Of a stretch of DNA of 64,000 nt, positions 17,752 through 27,386 are shown piece after piece. Position 1 is the stretch's first letter, and every line of letters starts with the position of its first letter. The stretch is from the NCBI RefSeq assembly GCF_005938105.1, contig NZ_VCPE01000003.1:248001-312000 (forward strand), read 5' to 3'. Origin of the DNA: Brucella haematophila. GTDB lineage: Bacteria > Pseudomonadota > Alphaproteobacteria > Rhizobiales > Rhizobiaceae. A program made the position numbers and the translations under genes. The notes beneath the pieces are model-generated. The model ran no database searches. It was given only the letters and a program-made list of their open reading frames with translations, and was not told the DNA's origin.

Positions 17752-18990
17752 GGCGTTCCCTATAATGCCTATAGACTTTCAACCATAGACGGGTGGGCCA
17801 TGAGGCTCATCTCCATGTTTCCGCAACGTGGTGCGTACGACCCGAACATTCTGAAACTGGCGAACGCCAGAAGCGACTATCCCAATATCCGCGTCGCCGC
17901 CATGAATCTTCTGAAGGCCGGACATATCAACGAGGTCCTCGCAGCGAGTTATGAACGCCTGATTGTCGATGAATATCAGGACTGCTCAATTCGACAGCAT
18001 GCCGTCGTCGCCTATGCGGCGCAAACGCTGCCGACCTGTGTGTTAGGCGATCCCATGCAGGCCATCTTCGGTTTTGGAAGTGATCAACTGGCGAGTTGGG
18101 ATGAGTATGTATGCAAACATTTCCCCATTTCCGGTGAACTTGAAACGCCGTGGCGTTGGATCAACGCCGGCAAAGAAGATTTTGGGCGCTGGCTGTTGAA
18201 GGTGCGCAAAAAGCTTCTGAACAGCGAAGCGATAGATCTTACCACTGCCCCCGCAGAGCTTTGCTGGGTTCATTTGGATGGTACAGAGGACATGGTGAGG
18301 CAGATGCGGGCGGCACGGACGACACCTCCGACAGCTGAGGGTCGCGTGCTGATTATCGGACGCAGCACCAGCCCGCAAAGTCAGCGGGATATGGCAAGCC
18401 GTACACCTGGCGCAGTCACCGTCGAAAATGTCGATCTGCGAGATTTTGTTGATTTTGCGAAACGTTTTGACTTCAGGGCAACTGACGCCTTTGTGAAGCT
18501 CACGACCTTCGCCGGTGAGGTCATGACCAATGTCGGCACACCCGACCTCATTGCGCGCGACCGCTCATTACAAAATGGAACCGCACGCAAAGCCGCCTCC
18601 GATGCCGAACAGGCCGCCCTTTCTTTCTGCGCCAATCCATCCTCGAAATCAGCGGCCAATCTGATAGTGGAAATTAACAAGCTAGGCGGTGTACGACAGC
18701 ATCGCCCTGCCGTTGTTCGTGCCTGCGTGAAAGCACTCGAGCAATGCGACGGTACGGACGGCAATACGTTCTACGATGCCGCGGTCCGAATACGAGAACA
18801 GCACCGCCTCATAGGACGCCCTCTCGCCAAACGCTCCGTAGGTAGCACCCTGCTGCTTAAAGGTCTTGAAGCCGACGTTTGCGTCATCCTCGAAGCTCAT
18901 GAGCTTGATGCCAAGAACCTATATGTCGCAATGACGCGTGGATCGGCAAAGTTGGTACTGTGTTCTAGGTCAAACCAAATGCAGCCTTAA
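17752..18990 (+). pseudogene. UvrD/Rep-like superfamily 1 helicase lacking its N-terminus
   Basis: The 412 visible codons are in frame from the IS end. Present are the motif Ib-like STIDGWAMRL, motif II IVDEYQDC, motif III VLGDPMQAIFGFG, and the C-terminal motifs TLLLKGLEADVCVILE and LYVAMTRGSAKLVL. Missing is everything before motif Ib, including the Walker A loop, so ATPase activity must be lost. A full protein would have been near 480-490 residues, close to short UvrD-like helicases such as GajB of Gabija; this is only a size argument. An in-frame TTG in the IS end could allow translation of the remnant. Confidence 0.82.
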
Positions 18991-19349
18991 CCCGGCAGAG
19001 GGCTACCGCCGATCTTGGACCCACTATTGTTGTTAAGTACGCCACAGTCACACAATTCGATGCGCCGCAAATATTCGATTTTTATTTTCGATTCCAGATT
19101 CAGAAGCCTCTCGGATACAGAATTATGACTGTCCGCCTGAGTGGGCTCGTCTCCGGATATCGGACCGTCCGCCAGTGGCCCAATCTTGTCGCTAGGAAAC
19201 CATTGCCGGCTTGAGGCAAAGCATTTCCGTGCTACAAGCTCAGCGTTGTTCGAGGGAGTCGATCCTCCCTTCCAAAAGGCTTCAGGTAGTGGGATGCGTC
19301 ACAGATAGGCGCTTTATTGTAAACGGATGAAAGGCCGACAGAACGCTAA
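18991..19349. other. Intergenic stretch, nothing identified
   Basis: About 360 bp between the helicase remnant and the nuclease gene. One short hairpin (GAGGGA ... TCCTCCCT, near 19250-19272) is visible. I see no gene, RNA or repeat. Confidence 0.3.
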
Positions 19350-19985
19350 ATGGGTTTTCACGATGCGATGCGGACTGCAGCCCACTCTGCCGAGCAAGCC
19401 GTCTCCAAGGCGATGACAAAATACCGCGACGGTCTCGTGACCGATGAGGACGATTTGACCGGTGTTCTGATAGGCAGTCTCGATGCCGAATTCTCCGCAG
19501 AAAGTGTTAGTGACATCGGTGGGCTCAATTGGTCGAGTTCGATACTGCGTCATCGCAAATGGGTGGCCGCGGAGGAGAAGCGCATTGGCGCCGACATGAT
19601 CATCCACGTCCGAGTTGACACGCCCCTGCAGACATATTCGAAGGCAGTCCTTGTGCAGGCTAAGCGACATGAGCCGGGTGAACAGATGAGCGCCAAGGAA
19701 CGAAACGAACTGTTGGGACAGTGCAAGAAGATGTTGGCAGTTACTCCCGCCGCGTTTGTTTTCGACTATGCCAAAGGCGAGATGAGATGCGCATCTGCGA
19801 CGAGAATCGAAGGTTCAACGAACAACGATCTTCACGCTGCCTGCAATTGGACAGCCTACCGATTTTTTCTCGAGTTCTTCCGCTGCCCGATAGGGGACCC
19901 GCGGATCACGTCTGCCAAAGCCGCAGACCTTCCAGCCCCCATCGTACTGAAGCTGGTCGGAACTGGGGACCTCACACATGAATAG
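19350..19985 (+). CDS. Putative PD-(D/E)XK-type nuclease
   Basis: A 211-residue soluble protein. The core IGADMIIHVRVDTP ... SKAVLVQAKRHEP gives Asp82 and Gln103-Ala-Lys105, the D-x(n)-(E/Q)XK arrangement of restriction-endonuclease-fold nucleases of the Mrr type. The N-terminal ~60 residues are helical; the C-terminal part (FVFDYAKGEMRCASATRIEG) continues the alpha/beta fold. No partner methylase or specificity domain is present. It lies 359 bp after a truncated SF1 helicase, a pairing seen in phage-defence loci, so it may be the surviving part of such a system. The assignment rests on motif reading only. Confidence 0.55.
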   Translation: MGFHDAMRTAAHSAEQAVSKAMTKYRDGLVTDEDDLTGVLIGSLDAEFSAESVSDIGGLNWSSSILRHRKWVAAEEKRIGADMIIHVRVDTPLQTYSKAVLVQAKRHEPGEQMSAKERNELLGQCKKMLAVTPAAFVFDYAKGEMRCASATRIEGSTNNDLHAACNWTAYRFFLEFFRCPIGDPRITSAKAADLPAPIVLKLVGTGDLTHE

Positions 19986-20448
19986 GCCGGATCCGGTTAA
20001 TCTCTCGAGGGTTCGAACGTCCGCTCTGGCCCTGTTCCTAGCGTGAAGCTGCCGGACAGAAAACGGCCCCATTCTGGTCGTCAGAATCCGATGACCTGAC
20101 TGGCAATCAGCACATCGCCCAACGGCAAAGGCATTTTCCAACGCCAGACGAAAGACGAGAGAATGGCTGTCGGCGGAAGACAATACTAGGCTAACAAAAC
20201 CGATCACGGAAGATGTCCATTAAAATTTTTCGATGCTGCCCGATACACCTGCATCCACTCGATGTGCCCCCGAAATAATCTCTGATTTCATAAAACAAAA
20301 TTTACCCTCACGCGAAATACCAACTAAGCTTATCGGTCTGTCAGCGTCAGACACAGATTTCGCCAACGCAGTTCAGCTGTTTCAACGGCACCGTAACCTT
20401 AACCTGTGTGCAGATGCGTGTTGATCTATTATGTCGTGATTGGGCAGT
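19986..20448. other. Intergenic stretch, nothing convincing
   Basis: About 460 bp between the nuclease and an IS6 remnant. A 63-codon open frame (20233-20424) has no ribosome site or recognisable content, and I do not call it. The TTCGAAC near 20013 is not part of a foldable tRNA. Confidence 0.3.
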
Positions 20449-20724
20449 TTACAGGCCAGCGATATCGCGCCAGACAGTGTTGGTGGCTTTGCGCAGTTCG
20501 CGGTGAGTGGCAGAGGTGAAGCGCTCGCGGGGAAAATGATGAAGGCTGTAGATCGGGTCGTAAATGGATGCGGAACGCTCCAAGTGTCGTGCTGACTTGA
20601 AACGCTTCATGACCCGTTCTCGCCGTCTTGTCGGTCGATGATATTTCTCGGCCCGATTGTTCAAACCTTTGTGCTGGTGATGATCGCAGTACGTGTGTCC
20701 GATTTCCCGGTTGGCGGCACCATA
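20449..20724 (-). pseudogene. C-terminal remnant of a second IS6-family transposase
   Basis: The frame reads YGAANREIGHTYCDHHQHKG then NNRAEKYHRPTRRRERVMKR and ends WRDIAGL. The asparagine-arginine-alanine-glutamate segment carries the catalytic Glu of IS6-like transposases and the following HRPTRRRER is characteristic. The catalytic Asp residues and the N-terminal half are missing and no start codon is present. It differs in sequence from the intact element at 16.9 kb, so it comes from another IS. It lies at the border of the catabolic island. Confidence 0.8.
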
Positions 20725-20825
20725 AGAACGGTGCCTTTTTTCACTCTAATCGGTAAATGACTGCATTAAGTGGCAGCCCATGTTCCTCTTGCTCATCGTG
20801 CACATAGCCAAGGCTTTGTCTGTCT

Positions 20826-20840
20826 ATCGGATATGCCTAT
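20826..20840 (+). promoter_or_regulatory. Putative LysR operator, ATCGG-N5-CCTAT
   Basis: ATCGG-atatg-CCTAT, one mismatch from the island consensus ATAGG-N5-CCTAT and obeying T-N11-A. It lies 145 bp before the mesaconyl-CoA hydratase-like gene, the first gene of the long eight-gene operon. Confidence 0.55.
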
Positions 20841-20985
20841 TGGTCAAAACGCACGGGTTCGCTTAGACCTACTTCTAGGGACCAGTCACCGGACTGGAGG
20901 AGAAACTATCAGCAGATACAGCGTTTATAGCGTGGGCCTTCGCCTGCCCGCTTGCCTTTGTCTGTTCTAAAGCAGGAGTTGCGCC

Positions 20986-21801
20986 ATGTCCGAGCCTGAT
21001 CCTTGGGCAAGCTATATCGGCCGCGAAGTCAGTCGCGATGGCGTGCTTGATACGGCGACCATTGCCCGGTTTGATGCGACGCTGGGTCTGGATCATCCAT
21101 CGGGCAGCTTGCCGTTGGGATTTCATTGGTGCGCCGGGGTTGAGACCTATCCGACGGATACGCTTGGTACGGATGGACATCCGCCAAAGGGCGACTTTCT
21201 GCCGCCTATTCCCTTGCCGCGCCGGATGTGGGCTGGCGGAGCGCTGGAAATCAATCAATCCCTGCGCGCTGGTCAGGCATTCACCCGTCTTTCCCGTATT
21301 GCGGATGTGAAAGAGAAGTCCGGGCGCTCGGGTAGTCTGGTCTTCGTCACTGTCGAACACGAGATTTATGTCGATAGCCAACTGCACATCAGGGAACGGC
21401 AGGATATCGTCTATCGCCCCGCAGAGCAGGCGGCAGAAACTCCAGTCCTGCCACCTGCTCCAGCGCGGGAAGAAGGCGATTTTCTGCCGGATTCGCGGCT
21501 CTTGTTTCGGTATTCTGCACTGACCTTCAATAGTCATCGTATCCATTACGATCTGCCCTACGCGCAGGCCGAGGAGAACTATCCGGCATTGGTCGTGCAT
21601 GGGCCACTACAGGCAACATTGCTGGCAGCGAAAGCCGCAAATGTTCTCGGGCGTCCATTGCGTCGCTTCAGTTTCCGCGGCGTTGCGCCAGCATTCGCTA
21701 ACGTACCACTTGCGATCCGCTTTGAGCAAAAGGAAGGCGGTGCACTTGGTCTTCACACACAACAATTCGGCAAACCATGCATGCAGGCGGAAGCCGCATG
21801 A
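20986..21801 (+). CDS. Mesaconyl-C4-CoA hydratase-like protein (HTD2/MaoC-type hot-dog)
   Basis: A 271-residue protein with the signature of the FAS1-like/HTD2 dehydratase group: TDGHPPKGDFLPPIPLPRRM followed by WAGGALEI, LVFVTVEHEIY and, in the second hot-dog half, RLLFRYSALTFNSHRIHYD, where HRIHYD holds the hydratase His. Members include mesaconyl-C4-CoA hydratase of the 3-hydroxypropionate bicycle, which forms (S)-citramalyl-CoA, at about this length. The island also encodes a 2-methylfumaryl-CoA isomerase that would make its substrate, which favours this role. AGGAG precedes the ATG. First gene of an operon with etfBA and an acyl-CoA dehydrogenase. Confidence 0.75.
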   Translation: MSEPDPWASYIGREVSRDGVLDTATIARFDATLGLDHPSGSLPLGFHWCAGVETYPTDTLGTDGHPPKGDFLPPIPLPRRMWAGGALEINQSLRAGQAFTRLSRIADVKEKSGRSGSLVFVTVEHEIYVDSQLHIRERQDIVYRPAEQAAETPVLPPAPAREEGDFLPDSRLLFRYSALTFNSHRIHYDLPYAQAEENYPALVVHGPLQATLLAAKAANVLGRPLRRFSFRGVAPAFANVPLAIRFEQKEGGALGLHTQQFGKPCMQAEAA

Positions 21802-21850
21802 CATCCAGTGCAGTGGTTTCGGGTGCTGTGCCTGGGAAAGGGAATAAGCG

Positions 21851-22609
21851 ATGAAAGTTCTCGTCCCCGTCAAACGCGTGATTGATTACAACGTGAAAGT
21901 ACGGGTCAAACCAGATGGCTCCGGGGTCGATCTGGCCAATGTCAAAATGTCGATCAATCCTTTCGATGAGATCGCCGTCGAAGAGGCGATCCGGCATAAG
22001 GAAAAGGGCCAGATTGCCGAAGTTATCCTATTGTCCGTTGGGCCAGGAGCAGCGCAAGAAGTGTTGCGGGCCGGTCTTGCTATGGGTGCTGATCGTGCGA
22101 TTTTGGTGGAAGCCGATGGTGGGCGCAGCATCGAACCATTGGCTGTGGCTAAAGTGATCGCAGCAATCGCACAGCGCGAAGCCGTGGATCTGATCATTGC
22201 CGGCAAGCAAGCGATAGACGACGATCTTGGCTCGACTGCCCAAATGACCGCTGGTTTGCTGAACTGGCCACAGGCAACTTTCGCTTCGGCGGTCGAACTT
22301 CTGGACAGTGGCGTCGTGGTAACCCGCGAGGTTGATGGCGGTCTCCAAGTGTTGCGGATGGCTCTTCCTGCCGTTATCTCCGCTGATCTGCGTTTGAACC
22401 AACCGCGCTACGCGTCGCTTCCCAACATCATGAAGGCCAAGAAAAAGCCGCTGGATGTCATCAAGGCAGAAGATCTTGGCATTGATCTCAGCCCACGCCT
22501 TGAAGTGCTGCGGGTGGTTGAACCCGCCGCGCGCAAGGCCGGTATTCGCGTGAGTTCTGTGGCCGAGCTAGTCAGCAAGTTGAAAGATGAAGCAGGTGTG
22601 TTCAGATGA
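21851..22609 (+). CDS. etfB: Electron transfer flavoprotein, beta subunit
   Basis: A 252-residue EtfB. It starts [20 protein letters not shown], continues [20 protein letters not shown], and has the [20 protein letters not shown] nucleotide-binding loop and [13 protein letters not shown], all standard for the family. With EtfA it accepts electrons from acyl-CoA dehydrogenases and passes them to ETF-ubiquinone oxidoreductase. Its ATG follows GGGAATAAG, and its stop overlaps the etfA start by four bases, indicating translational coupling. An extra etf pair inside a catabolic operon suggests dedication to the acyl-CoA dehydrogenases here. No ETF-quinone oxidoreductase gene is in the window. Confidence 0.95.
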   Translation: MKVLVPVKRVIDYNVKVRVKPDGSGVDLANVKMSINPFDEIAVEEAIRHKEKGQIAEVILLSVGPGAAQEVLRAGLAMGADRAILVEADGGRSIEPLAVAKVIAAIAQREAVDLIIAGKQAIDDDLGSTAQMTAGLLNWPQATFASAVELLDSGVVVTREVDGGLQVLRMALPAVISADLRLNQPRYASLPNIMKAKKKPLDVIKAEDLGIDLSPRLEVLRVVEPAARKAGIRVSSVAELVSKLKDEAGVFR

Positions 22610-23532
22610 CAGTATTGGTTATTGCAGATGTAACCGGCAACACGCTCGGTAAAGACGCAACAGCGAAAGCGCTCAGCGGTGTGAAAGCTTTGGGCAAGGT
22701 GCATCTCCTGCTCCTGGGGCAGGGTCTGGAGCAAGCAGCCGTGGAAGCGGCGAAGCTTGACGGCGTAACCAAAGTTCTGGTGGCGGATGATGCCGCCTAT
22801 GCACGGCAGATGGCTGAGCCGGCAGTAGCACTGCTCCAAATGCTAGCTCATTCATACAGTCATATAACAGCGCCATCGACCGCATCGACAAAGAATTTGC
22901 TTCCACGTTTGGCGGCGAAGCTTGATGTCATGATGCTGACGGATGTGATGCAGATACATGACGTCGATACCTTTTCGCGACCGATATATGCGGGCAACGC
23001 CATCGAAACGGTTCGCTCGAAAGACGTGGTAAAAGTCTTTACCCTGCGCACCGCGAGTTTCCGACCAGTGGGCGAGGGAGCGTCCGCTCAGATTGAGGCG
23101 GTGAGTGCAGGCCCCGATACAGTCAGCGCTGTATGGGTTGAGGATCGTCTCGCTCACTCAGAGCGACCCGATCTGAGCGCCGCCAGGATAGTGGTTTCGG
23201 GTGGTCGTGCGTTGGGCTCGAAAGAGAATTTCGCCTTGATAGAAGGGCTGGCGGACAAGCTGAATGCCGCTGTCGGCGCCAGCCGTGCTGCGGTCGATTC
23301 CGGTTATGCGCCGAATGACTGGCAGGTCGGCCAGACCGGTAAGGTGGTTGCGCCCGAGTTGTATGTAGCTGTTGGCATTTCCGGCGCGATCCAGCATCTC
23401 GCCGGCATGAAAGACAGCAGGATTATCGTGGCGATCAATAAGGACGAAGAGGCGCCGATTTTCCAGATTGCCGATTACGGCCTGGTGGGTGACCTGTTTG
23501 CCATCTTGCCCGAACTTACACAGACATTTTGA
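22606..23532 (+). CDS. etfA: Electron transfer flavoprotein, alpha subunit
   Basis: A 308-residue EtfA. The N-terminal domain begins [14 protein letters not shown]. The C-terminal FAD domain has [35 protein letters not shown], the [19 protein letters not shown] loop and [18 protein letters not shown]. These are the conserved FAD-binding elements and the length is normal. It forms a heterodimer with EtfB in the cytoplasm. The start codon overlaps the etfB stop (ATGA). Confidence 0.95.
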   Translation: MTVLVIADVTGNTLGKDATAKALSGVKALGKVHLLLLGQGLEQAAVEAAKLDGVTKVLVADDAAYARQMAEPAVALLQMLAHSYSHITAPSTASTKNLLPRLAAKLDVMMLTDVMQIHDVDTFSRPIYAGNAIETVRSKDVVKVFTLRTASFRPVGEGASAQIEAVSAGPDTVSAVWVEDRLAHSERPDLSAARIVVSGGRALGSKENFALIEGLADKLNAAVGASRAAVDSGYAPNDWQVGQTGKVVAPELYVAVGISGAIQHLAGMKDSRIIVAINKDEEAPIFQIADYGLVGDLFAILPELTQTF

Positions 23533-23551
23533 TCCAGTCAGGAAATAAGCG

Positions 23552-24457
23552 ATGCTTGAGGGCAAAGTAGTTTTGATTACGGGCGCGGGTGGTGGCATTG
23601 GCCGCGCGCTTGCGCTTGGTGCCGCGAAAGCCGGTGCAAAAGTCGTCGTCAATGACATCGGCGCAAGCTTGCAGGGCGAGCGCGGGGATGTGGGTGTCGC
23701 GCACCGGGTGGTTGATGAGATTATCGCCGCTGGCGGCGAGGCCGTGGCTTCGACTGGTTCCGTTGCCGAGCCTGACGAGGCCGCAACCGCCGTGCGGACC
23801 GCAGTGGATCATTTTGGTCGTCTTGACGGTCTGGTGAACAATGCAGGCATCTTGCGCGACGGGTTCTTCCACAAGATGAGCTTTGCTGATTTTGATGCGG
23901 TGTTGAAGGTCAGTCTCTATGGCGCTTTCAACATGAGCCGCGCTGCTGCCGATGTTTTCCGGGCACAAAATTCGGGCTCCATTCTGCACATGACATCGAC
24001 CTCCGGTCTGATCGGCAATTTTGCGCAGGCCAATTATGCCACTGCAAAGCTCGCAATGGTGGCCTTGTCGAAATCGATTTCGCTGGATTTGGCACGCTGG
24101 AATGTGCGCTCAAATTGCATCGCGCCGTTCGCCTGGAGCCGAATGACCTCCAACATCAAGGCCGATAGCGCTGAACAGGAGGAACGCATCAATCGTTTGC
24201 GCCAGATGAAGCCCGAGAAAATCGTGCCGCTGGTCAACGCACTTCTTTCCGATCAAACCGCAGACATCACAGGCCAGATTTTCTCGGTGCGCAACAACGA
24301 ACTGTTCCTCATGAACCAGATTCGTCCGATCCGGTCCGTTCATCGCGGCGAGGGCTGGGATGAGGAGAGTTTGCTTGGCCACGGCCTGCCAGCACTTCGC
24401 AGCAGTTTTGCCAAGCCGGATGTCTCGGCTGACGTTTTTCCGTGGGACCCTGTCTAA
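23552..24457 (+). CDS. SDR oxidoreductase, multifunctional-enzyme-2-like hydroxyacyl-CoA dehydrogenase
   Basis: A 301-residue short-chain dehydrogenase. It has the nucleotide motif TGAGGGIG (residues ~10-17), NNAG near residue 97, a catalytic Ser in MTSTSG and YATAK. The segment VVNDIGASLQGERGD is typical of the (3R)-hydroxyacyl-CoA dehydrogenase unit of peroxisomal multifunctional enzyme type 2 and bacterial relatives, which supports oxidation of a hydroxyacyl-CoA. A ~50-residue tail (VHRGEGWDEESLL ...) also fits that group. It sits between etfA and the methylsuccinyl-CoA dehydrogenase-like gene in one operon, with AGGAAATAAG before its ATG. Confidence 0.85.
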   Translation: MLEGKVVLITGAGGGIGRALALGAAKAGAKVVVNDIGASLQGERGDVGVAHRVVDEIIAAGGEAVASTGSVAEPDEAATAVRTAVDHFGRLDGLVNNAGILRDGFFHKMSFADFDAVLKVSLYGAFNMSRAAADVFRAQNSGSILHMTSTSGLIGNFAQANYATAKLAMVALSKSISLDLARWNVRSNCIAPFAWSRMTSNIKADSAEQEERINRLRQMKPEKIVPLVNALLSDQTADITGQIFSVRNNELFLMNQIRPIRSVHRGEGWDEESLLGHGLPALRSSFAKPDVSADVFPWDPV

Positions 24458-24467
24458 GGAGTTTGTC

Positions 24468-26126
24468 ATGAACGATATGAGCTGGAACCGCCTGACAGGT
24501 GATCTCCTTGTTGCCCGCGCCGGAGCGGCGGTGGCGGATGTCAATGCACTAACGGTGCGCGCGCAAGACAAGCTGAAGCACGAACTGGCCGAAAACGGCA
24601 AGATTTCGAATCGGTTGCTCGATGCGCGGCAACATGCCGCCCACACGCTGGCATGGTTTGCAACCTACGCCCGCGCGCTCGAGCAGATGGCGGGCTGGGC
24701 GCGCAATCTGTCGACGGAAGGAAAATTCACTGAGATCGATAGCGCGATCCTGTCGGTGACCTTTGGTGAATATCTCAACCATATTCGCGGCGGTATTCCG
24801 ATGTGGCAGGGCGAATATGCCCGCATTGCCGATCTTGGTATCGAGTGGGAACCAGCTGATGCGACCAAAGAACTTATCGCCAGCGGTTCCACGCCGGAGA
24901 TGCGTGAAGCCCTTTACCGGCTGATCGTCGATGCGGGTCCGGTTGCCAGCTTCGGCACGACCGGACAGAGTGAAGAGCTGAACATGATGCGAGATATCTT
25001 CCGCCGTTATGCGGAAGATAAAGTTATCCCTCACGCCCATGAGTGGCATCTGAAAGACGAACTGATCCCGCATTCGGTCATTCAGGATCTGAACGAAATG
25101 GGCGTCTTTGCGATGACGATTCCGGAAGAATGGGGAGGGATGGGGCTCCCCAAGGAATCGATGGTTGTCGTATCGGAAGAACTTTCCCGCGGCTACATCG
25201 GTGTGGGTTCCCTTGGTACGCGCGCTGAAATTGCTGCCGAGCTGATCATTGGTGGTGGTACTGACGCTCAGAAAGAAAAGTGGCTGCCAAAGCTGGCGTC
25301 TGGCGAGGTGTTGCCGACAGCGGTGTTCACTGAGCCGGACACGGGTTCTGATCTTGGTAGTCTGCGCACACGGGCAGAACAGGACGCGGCGGGTGACTGG
25401 CGCGTGACCGGAAACAAGACGTGGATTACCCATGCCGCACGCGCCAACATGATGACGCTTCTCGTGCGCACTGAACCCGGTTCCAAGGATCATCGCGGCC
25501 TTTCGATGCTGCTGGCTGAAAAGCAGGCCATGACAAAAACGGAGGACTTTCCGTCTGAAAACATGACGGGCGGCGAAATTCCGGTGATCGGATATCGCGG
25601 CATGAAGGAATATGAGCTGTCCTTCGACGGTTTCCACGTCAAGGCTGAGAATCTTCTTGGTGGTGTGACTGGTCAGGGCTTCCGGCAATTGATGCAAACC
25701 TTCGAAAGCGCGCGCATTCAAACGGCGGCGCGTGCCGTGGGCGTGGCTCAGGCTGCACTGGAGCAGGGCATGCGTTACAGTCAGGAGCGCAAGCAGTTCG
25801 GTCGCCCGATCGGAGTTTTCCAGCGAGTTTCGGGAAAGATGGCGGTTGCTGCTGCTGAGATCATGGCAGCGCGTCAGATCACCTATTATTCGGCGCGCCG
25901 CAAAGATGGTGGTGAGCGCTGTGATCTGGAAGCGGGCATGGCGAAGCTGCTGGCTGCTCGCGTGGCGTGGACTACCGCCGATAGTGCACTTCAAATCCAT
26001 GGCGGCAACGGCTTTGCGCAGGAATACGTCATTTCGCGACTTTTGGCCGATGCGCGCATTCTGAACATTTTCGAAGGCGCCGGTGAAATCCAAGCGCAGG
26101 TGATTGCGCGCCGACTGCTGGAATAG
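24468..26126 (+). CDS. mcd: Acyl-CoA dehydrogenase, (2S)-methylsuccinyl-CoA dehydrogenase-like
   Basis: A 552-residue flavoprotein, ~160 residues longer than ordinary acyl-CoA dehydrogenases. The N-terminal extension includes QHAAHTLAWFATYARALEQM and FGEYLNHIRGGIPMWQGE, hallmarks of methylsuccinyl-CoA dehydrogenase (Mcd) of the ethylmalonyl-CoA pathway, whose length is also ~550. The dehydrogenase part has AVFTEPDTGSDLGSLRT, FAD loops and IFEGAGEIQ with the catalytic Glu near 536. The reaction would be methylsuccinyl-CoA to mesaconyl-C1-CoA, electrons going to the nearby ETF. The start follows AAGGAG. No ethylmalonyl-CoA mutase or crotonyl-CoA carboxylase gene is in the window, so here Mcd probably serves catabolism of an external substrate. 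Confidence 0.82.
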   Translation: MNDMSWNRLTGDLLVARAGAAVADVNALTVRAQDKLKHELAENGKISNRLLDARQHAAHTLAWFATYARALEQMAGWARNLSTEGKFTEIDSAILSVTFGEYLNHIRGGIPMWQGEYARIADLGIEWEPADATKELIASGSTPEMREALYRLIVDAGPVASFGTTGQSEELNMMRDIFRRYAEDKVIPHAHEWHLKDELIPHSVIQDLNEMGVFAMTIPEEWGGMGLPKESMVVVSEELSRGYIGVGSLGTRAEIAAELIIGGGTDAQKEKWLPKLASGEVLPTAVFTEPDTGSDLGSLRTRAEQDAAGDWRVTGNKTWITHAARANMMTLLVRTEPGSKDHRGLSMLLAEKQAMTKTEDFPSENMTGGEIPVIGYRGMKEYELSFDGFHVKAENLLGGVTGQGFRQLMQTFESARIQTAARAVGVAQAALEQGMRYSQERKQFGRPIGVFQRVSGKMAVAAAEIMAARQITYYSARRKDGGERCDLEAGMAKLLAARVAWTTADSALQIHGGNGFAQEYVISRLLADARILNIFEGAGEIQAQVIARRLLE

Positions 26127-26175
26127 CCGGGGCTTCCAACACCTTGGCAAGCATATCAATATGGGAATGAGAGCA

Positions 26176-27369
26176 ATGGCATCTCCGCTTAAAGGCTTGA
26201 GAATACTGGATACAACGGCCTATATTTCGGGGCCCTATGCTTCGGCGCTATTGGGTGCGCTGGGAGCCGAGGTGGTGAAGATCGAGCCGCCAAAGGGTGA
26301 GGCATTTCGACGGGGTATTGGCACCGGTTCCAAATATTTTCGTCAGTATAATGTTGGCAAAAGGTCGGTGGTCATCAATCTGAAAAAGCCCGAAGGTGTG
26401 GCTTTGATCAAGCAGATGGTGCCCCAATTCGATGTTTTCATGGAAAACTCGCGTCCGGGTAAAATGGAAGCGATGGGCTTGGGCCGTGAGGCGCTCCTAG
26501 CGCTGAACCCACGGCTGGTCTATTCTTCGGTCTCGGGTTTTGGTGACGGCGGTCCTTTCCGGGATCGCGCAGCATATGACTCCATAGGCCAAAGCATGTC
26601 TGGCTTTTACTCAATCATGAACGATGAGAGTAATGCCCGCCTGTCCGGAACCTGCGTGGCGGATCTCATGACAGCCGTGGTTTCGGCAATGGGAATTCTG
26701 GCTTCGCTGGTTGGGCGCGATACGGGGGCAGGTGCGGGTACACGTGTGGTGGAGACTTCGCTGCTTGAAGCCATGTCGGTGTTGACTGTGGATGCGGTTG
26801 TGCAGCATTTCGATGAGGACATTGTGCCCACGCGATCCAGCCGCCATCCGCAGGCGCAGAATTTCTGTCTTGCCACAGCTAGCGGTGGTTCGATCACATT
26901 GCATATGTCGTCGTCCGAGAAGTTCTGGCAGGCGCTGGCGCGCGCGATCGGGCGTGAAGATCTGATCTCGCGGCCCGAATTTGCGCGGTTTCCCAATAGG
27001 ATAGACAATTATATTCAGCTGAAAACCCTTATGGAAACGGAATTTCTCAAACGGTCCCGTGCTGAATGGGAAGCCATTCTGGCAGCAGCGGATGTGCCTT
27101 TCGCGCCGGTTCTGACGATAGCTGAAGCGATATACCACCCACAGACGGAGTGGTTGGATTTGCTGGAAACCCCGCGGGATGGCCAGAGCTTCGTTCGTCC
27201 GCCGTGGCGCTTTGGTGGTGCGCGTCCGCATATTCCTGGTGCCGCACCCGAGATTGGCGATGGAACAACCGAAGTCCTGCGTGAATGGCTCTCGGATGCC
27301 CAATTGCAGGACTATCTCGCGCGCGGTGTTGTCGAAAGCGCGACCGAAAAACTAGCAGAACCTGTTTGA
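26176..27369 (+). CDS. CaiB/BaiF family CoA-transferase
   Basis: A 397-residue class III CoA-transferase: ASPLKGLRILDTTAYISGPY at the start, GAEVVKIEPP, the ENSRPGKMEAMGL loop and Asp163 in GTCVADLMTAV, equivalent to the aspartyl-CoA nucleophile of formyl-CoA transferase (Asp169). It would activate a carboxylic acid by moving CoA from succinyl-CoA or another thioester; the substrate cannot be read from sequence. Two further in-frame ATGs lie up to 15 bases upstream; the one used gives the family N-terminus. It follows the Mcd-like gene by 49 bp and may activate the acid that Mcd oxidises. Confidence 0.88.
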   Translation: MASPLKGLRILDTTAYISGPYASALLGALGAEVVKIEPPKGEAFRRGIGTGSKYFRQYNVGKRSVVINLKKPEGVALIKQMVPQFDVFMENSRPGKMEAMGLGREALLALNPRLVYSSVSGFGDGGPFRDRAAYDSIGQSMSGFYSIMNDESNARLSGTCVADLMTAVVSAMGILASLVGRDTGAGAGTRVVETSLLEAMSVLTVDAVVQHFDEDIVPTRSSRHPQAQNFCLATASGGSITLHMSSSEKFWQALARAIGREDLISRPEFARFPNRIDNYIQLKTLMETEFLKRSRAEWEAILAAADVPFAPVLTIAEAIYHPQTEWLDLLETPRDGQSFVRPPWRFGGARPHIPGAAPEIGDGTTEVLREWLSDAQLQDYLARGVVESATEKLAEPV

Positions 27370-27386
27370 GTGATTGAGGGCCTATC

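Noticed and set aside
16850-17759. Target duplication around the IS6 element
   Set aside because: The eight bases outside the two terminal repeats do not match.
20007-20045. TTCGAAC suggesting the T-arm of a tRNA or an attachment site
   Set aside because: Flanking bases do not form T or acceptor stems and no other tRNA arm is present.
24468-26126. Complete ethylmalonyl-CoA pathway
   Set aside because: Only the methylsuccinyl-CoA dehydrogenase-like step is present; crotonyl-CoA carboxylase/reductase and ethylmalonyl-CoA mutase are absent from the window.
24549-26159. 536-codon open frame opposite the methylsuccinyl-CoA dehydrogenase-like gene
   Set aside because: Shadow of a strongly coding gene; the translation is His/Arg-rich with no recognisable motif, and the sense frame is unmistakable.
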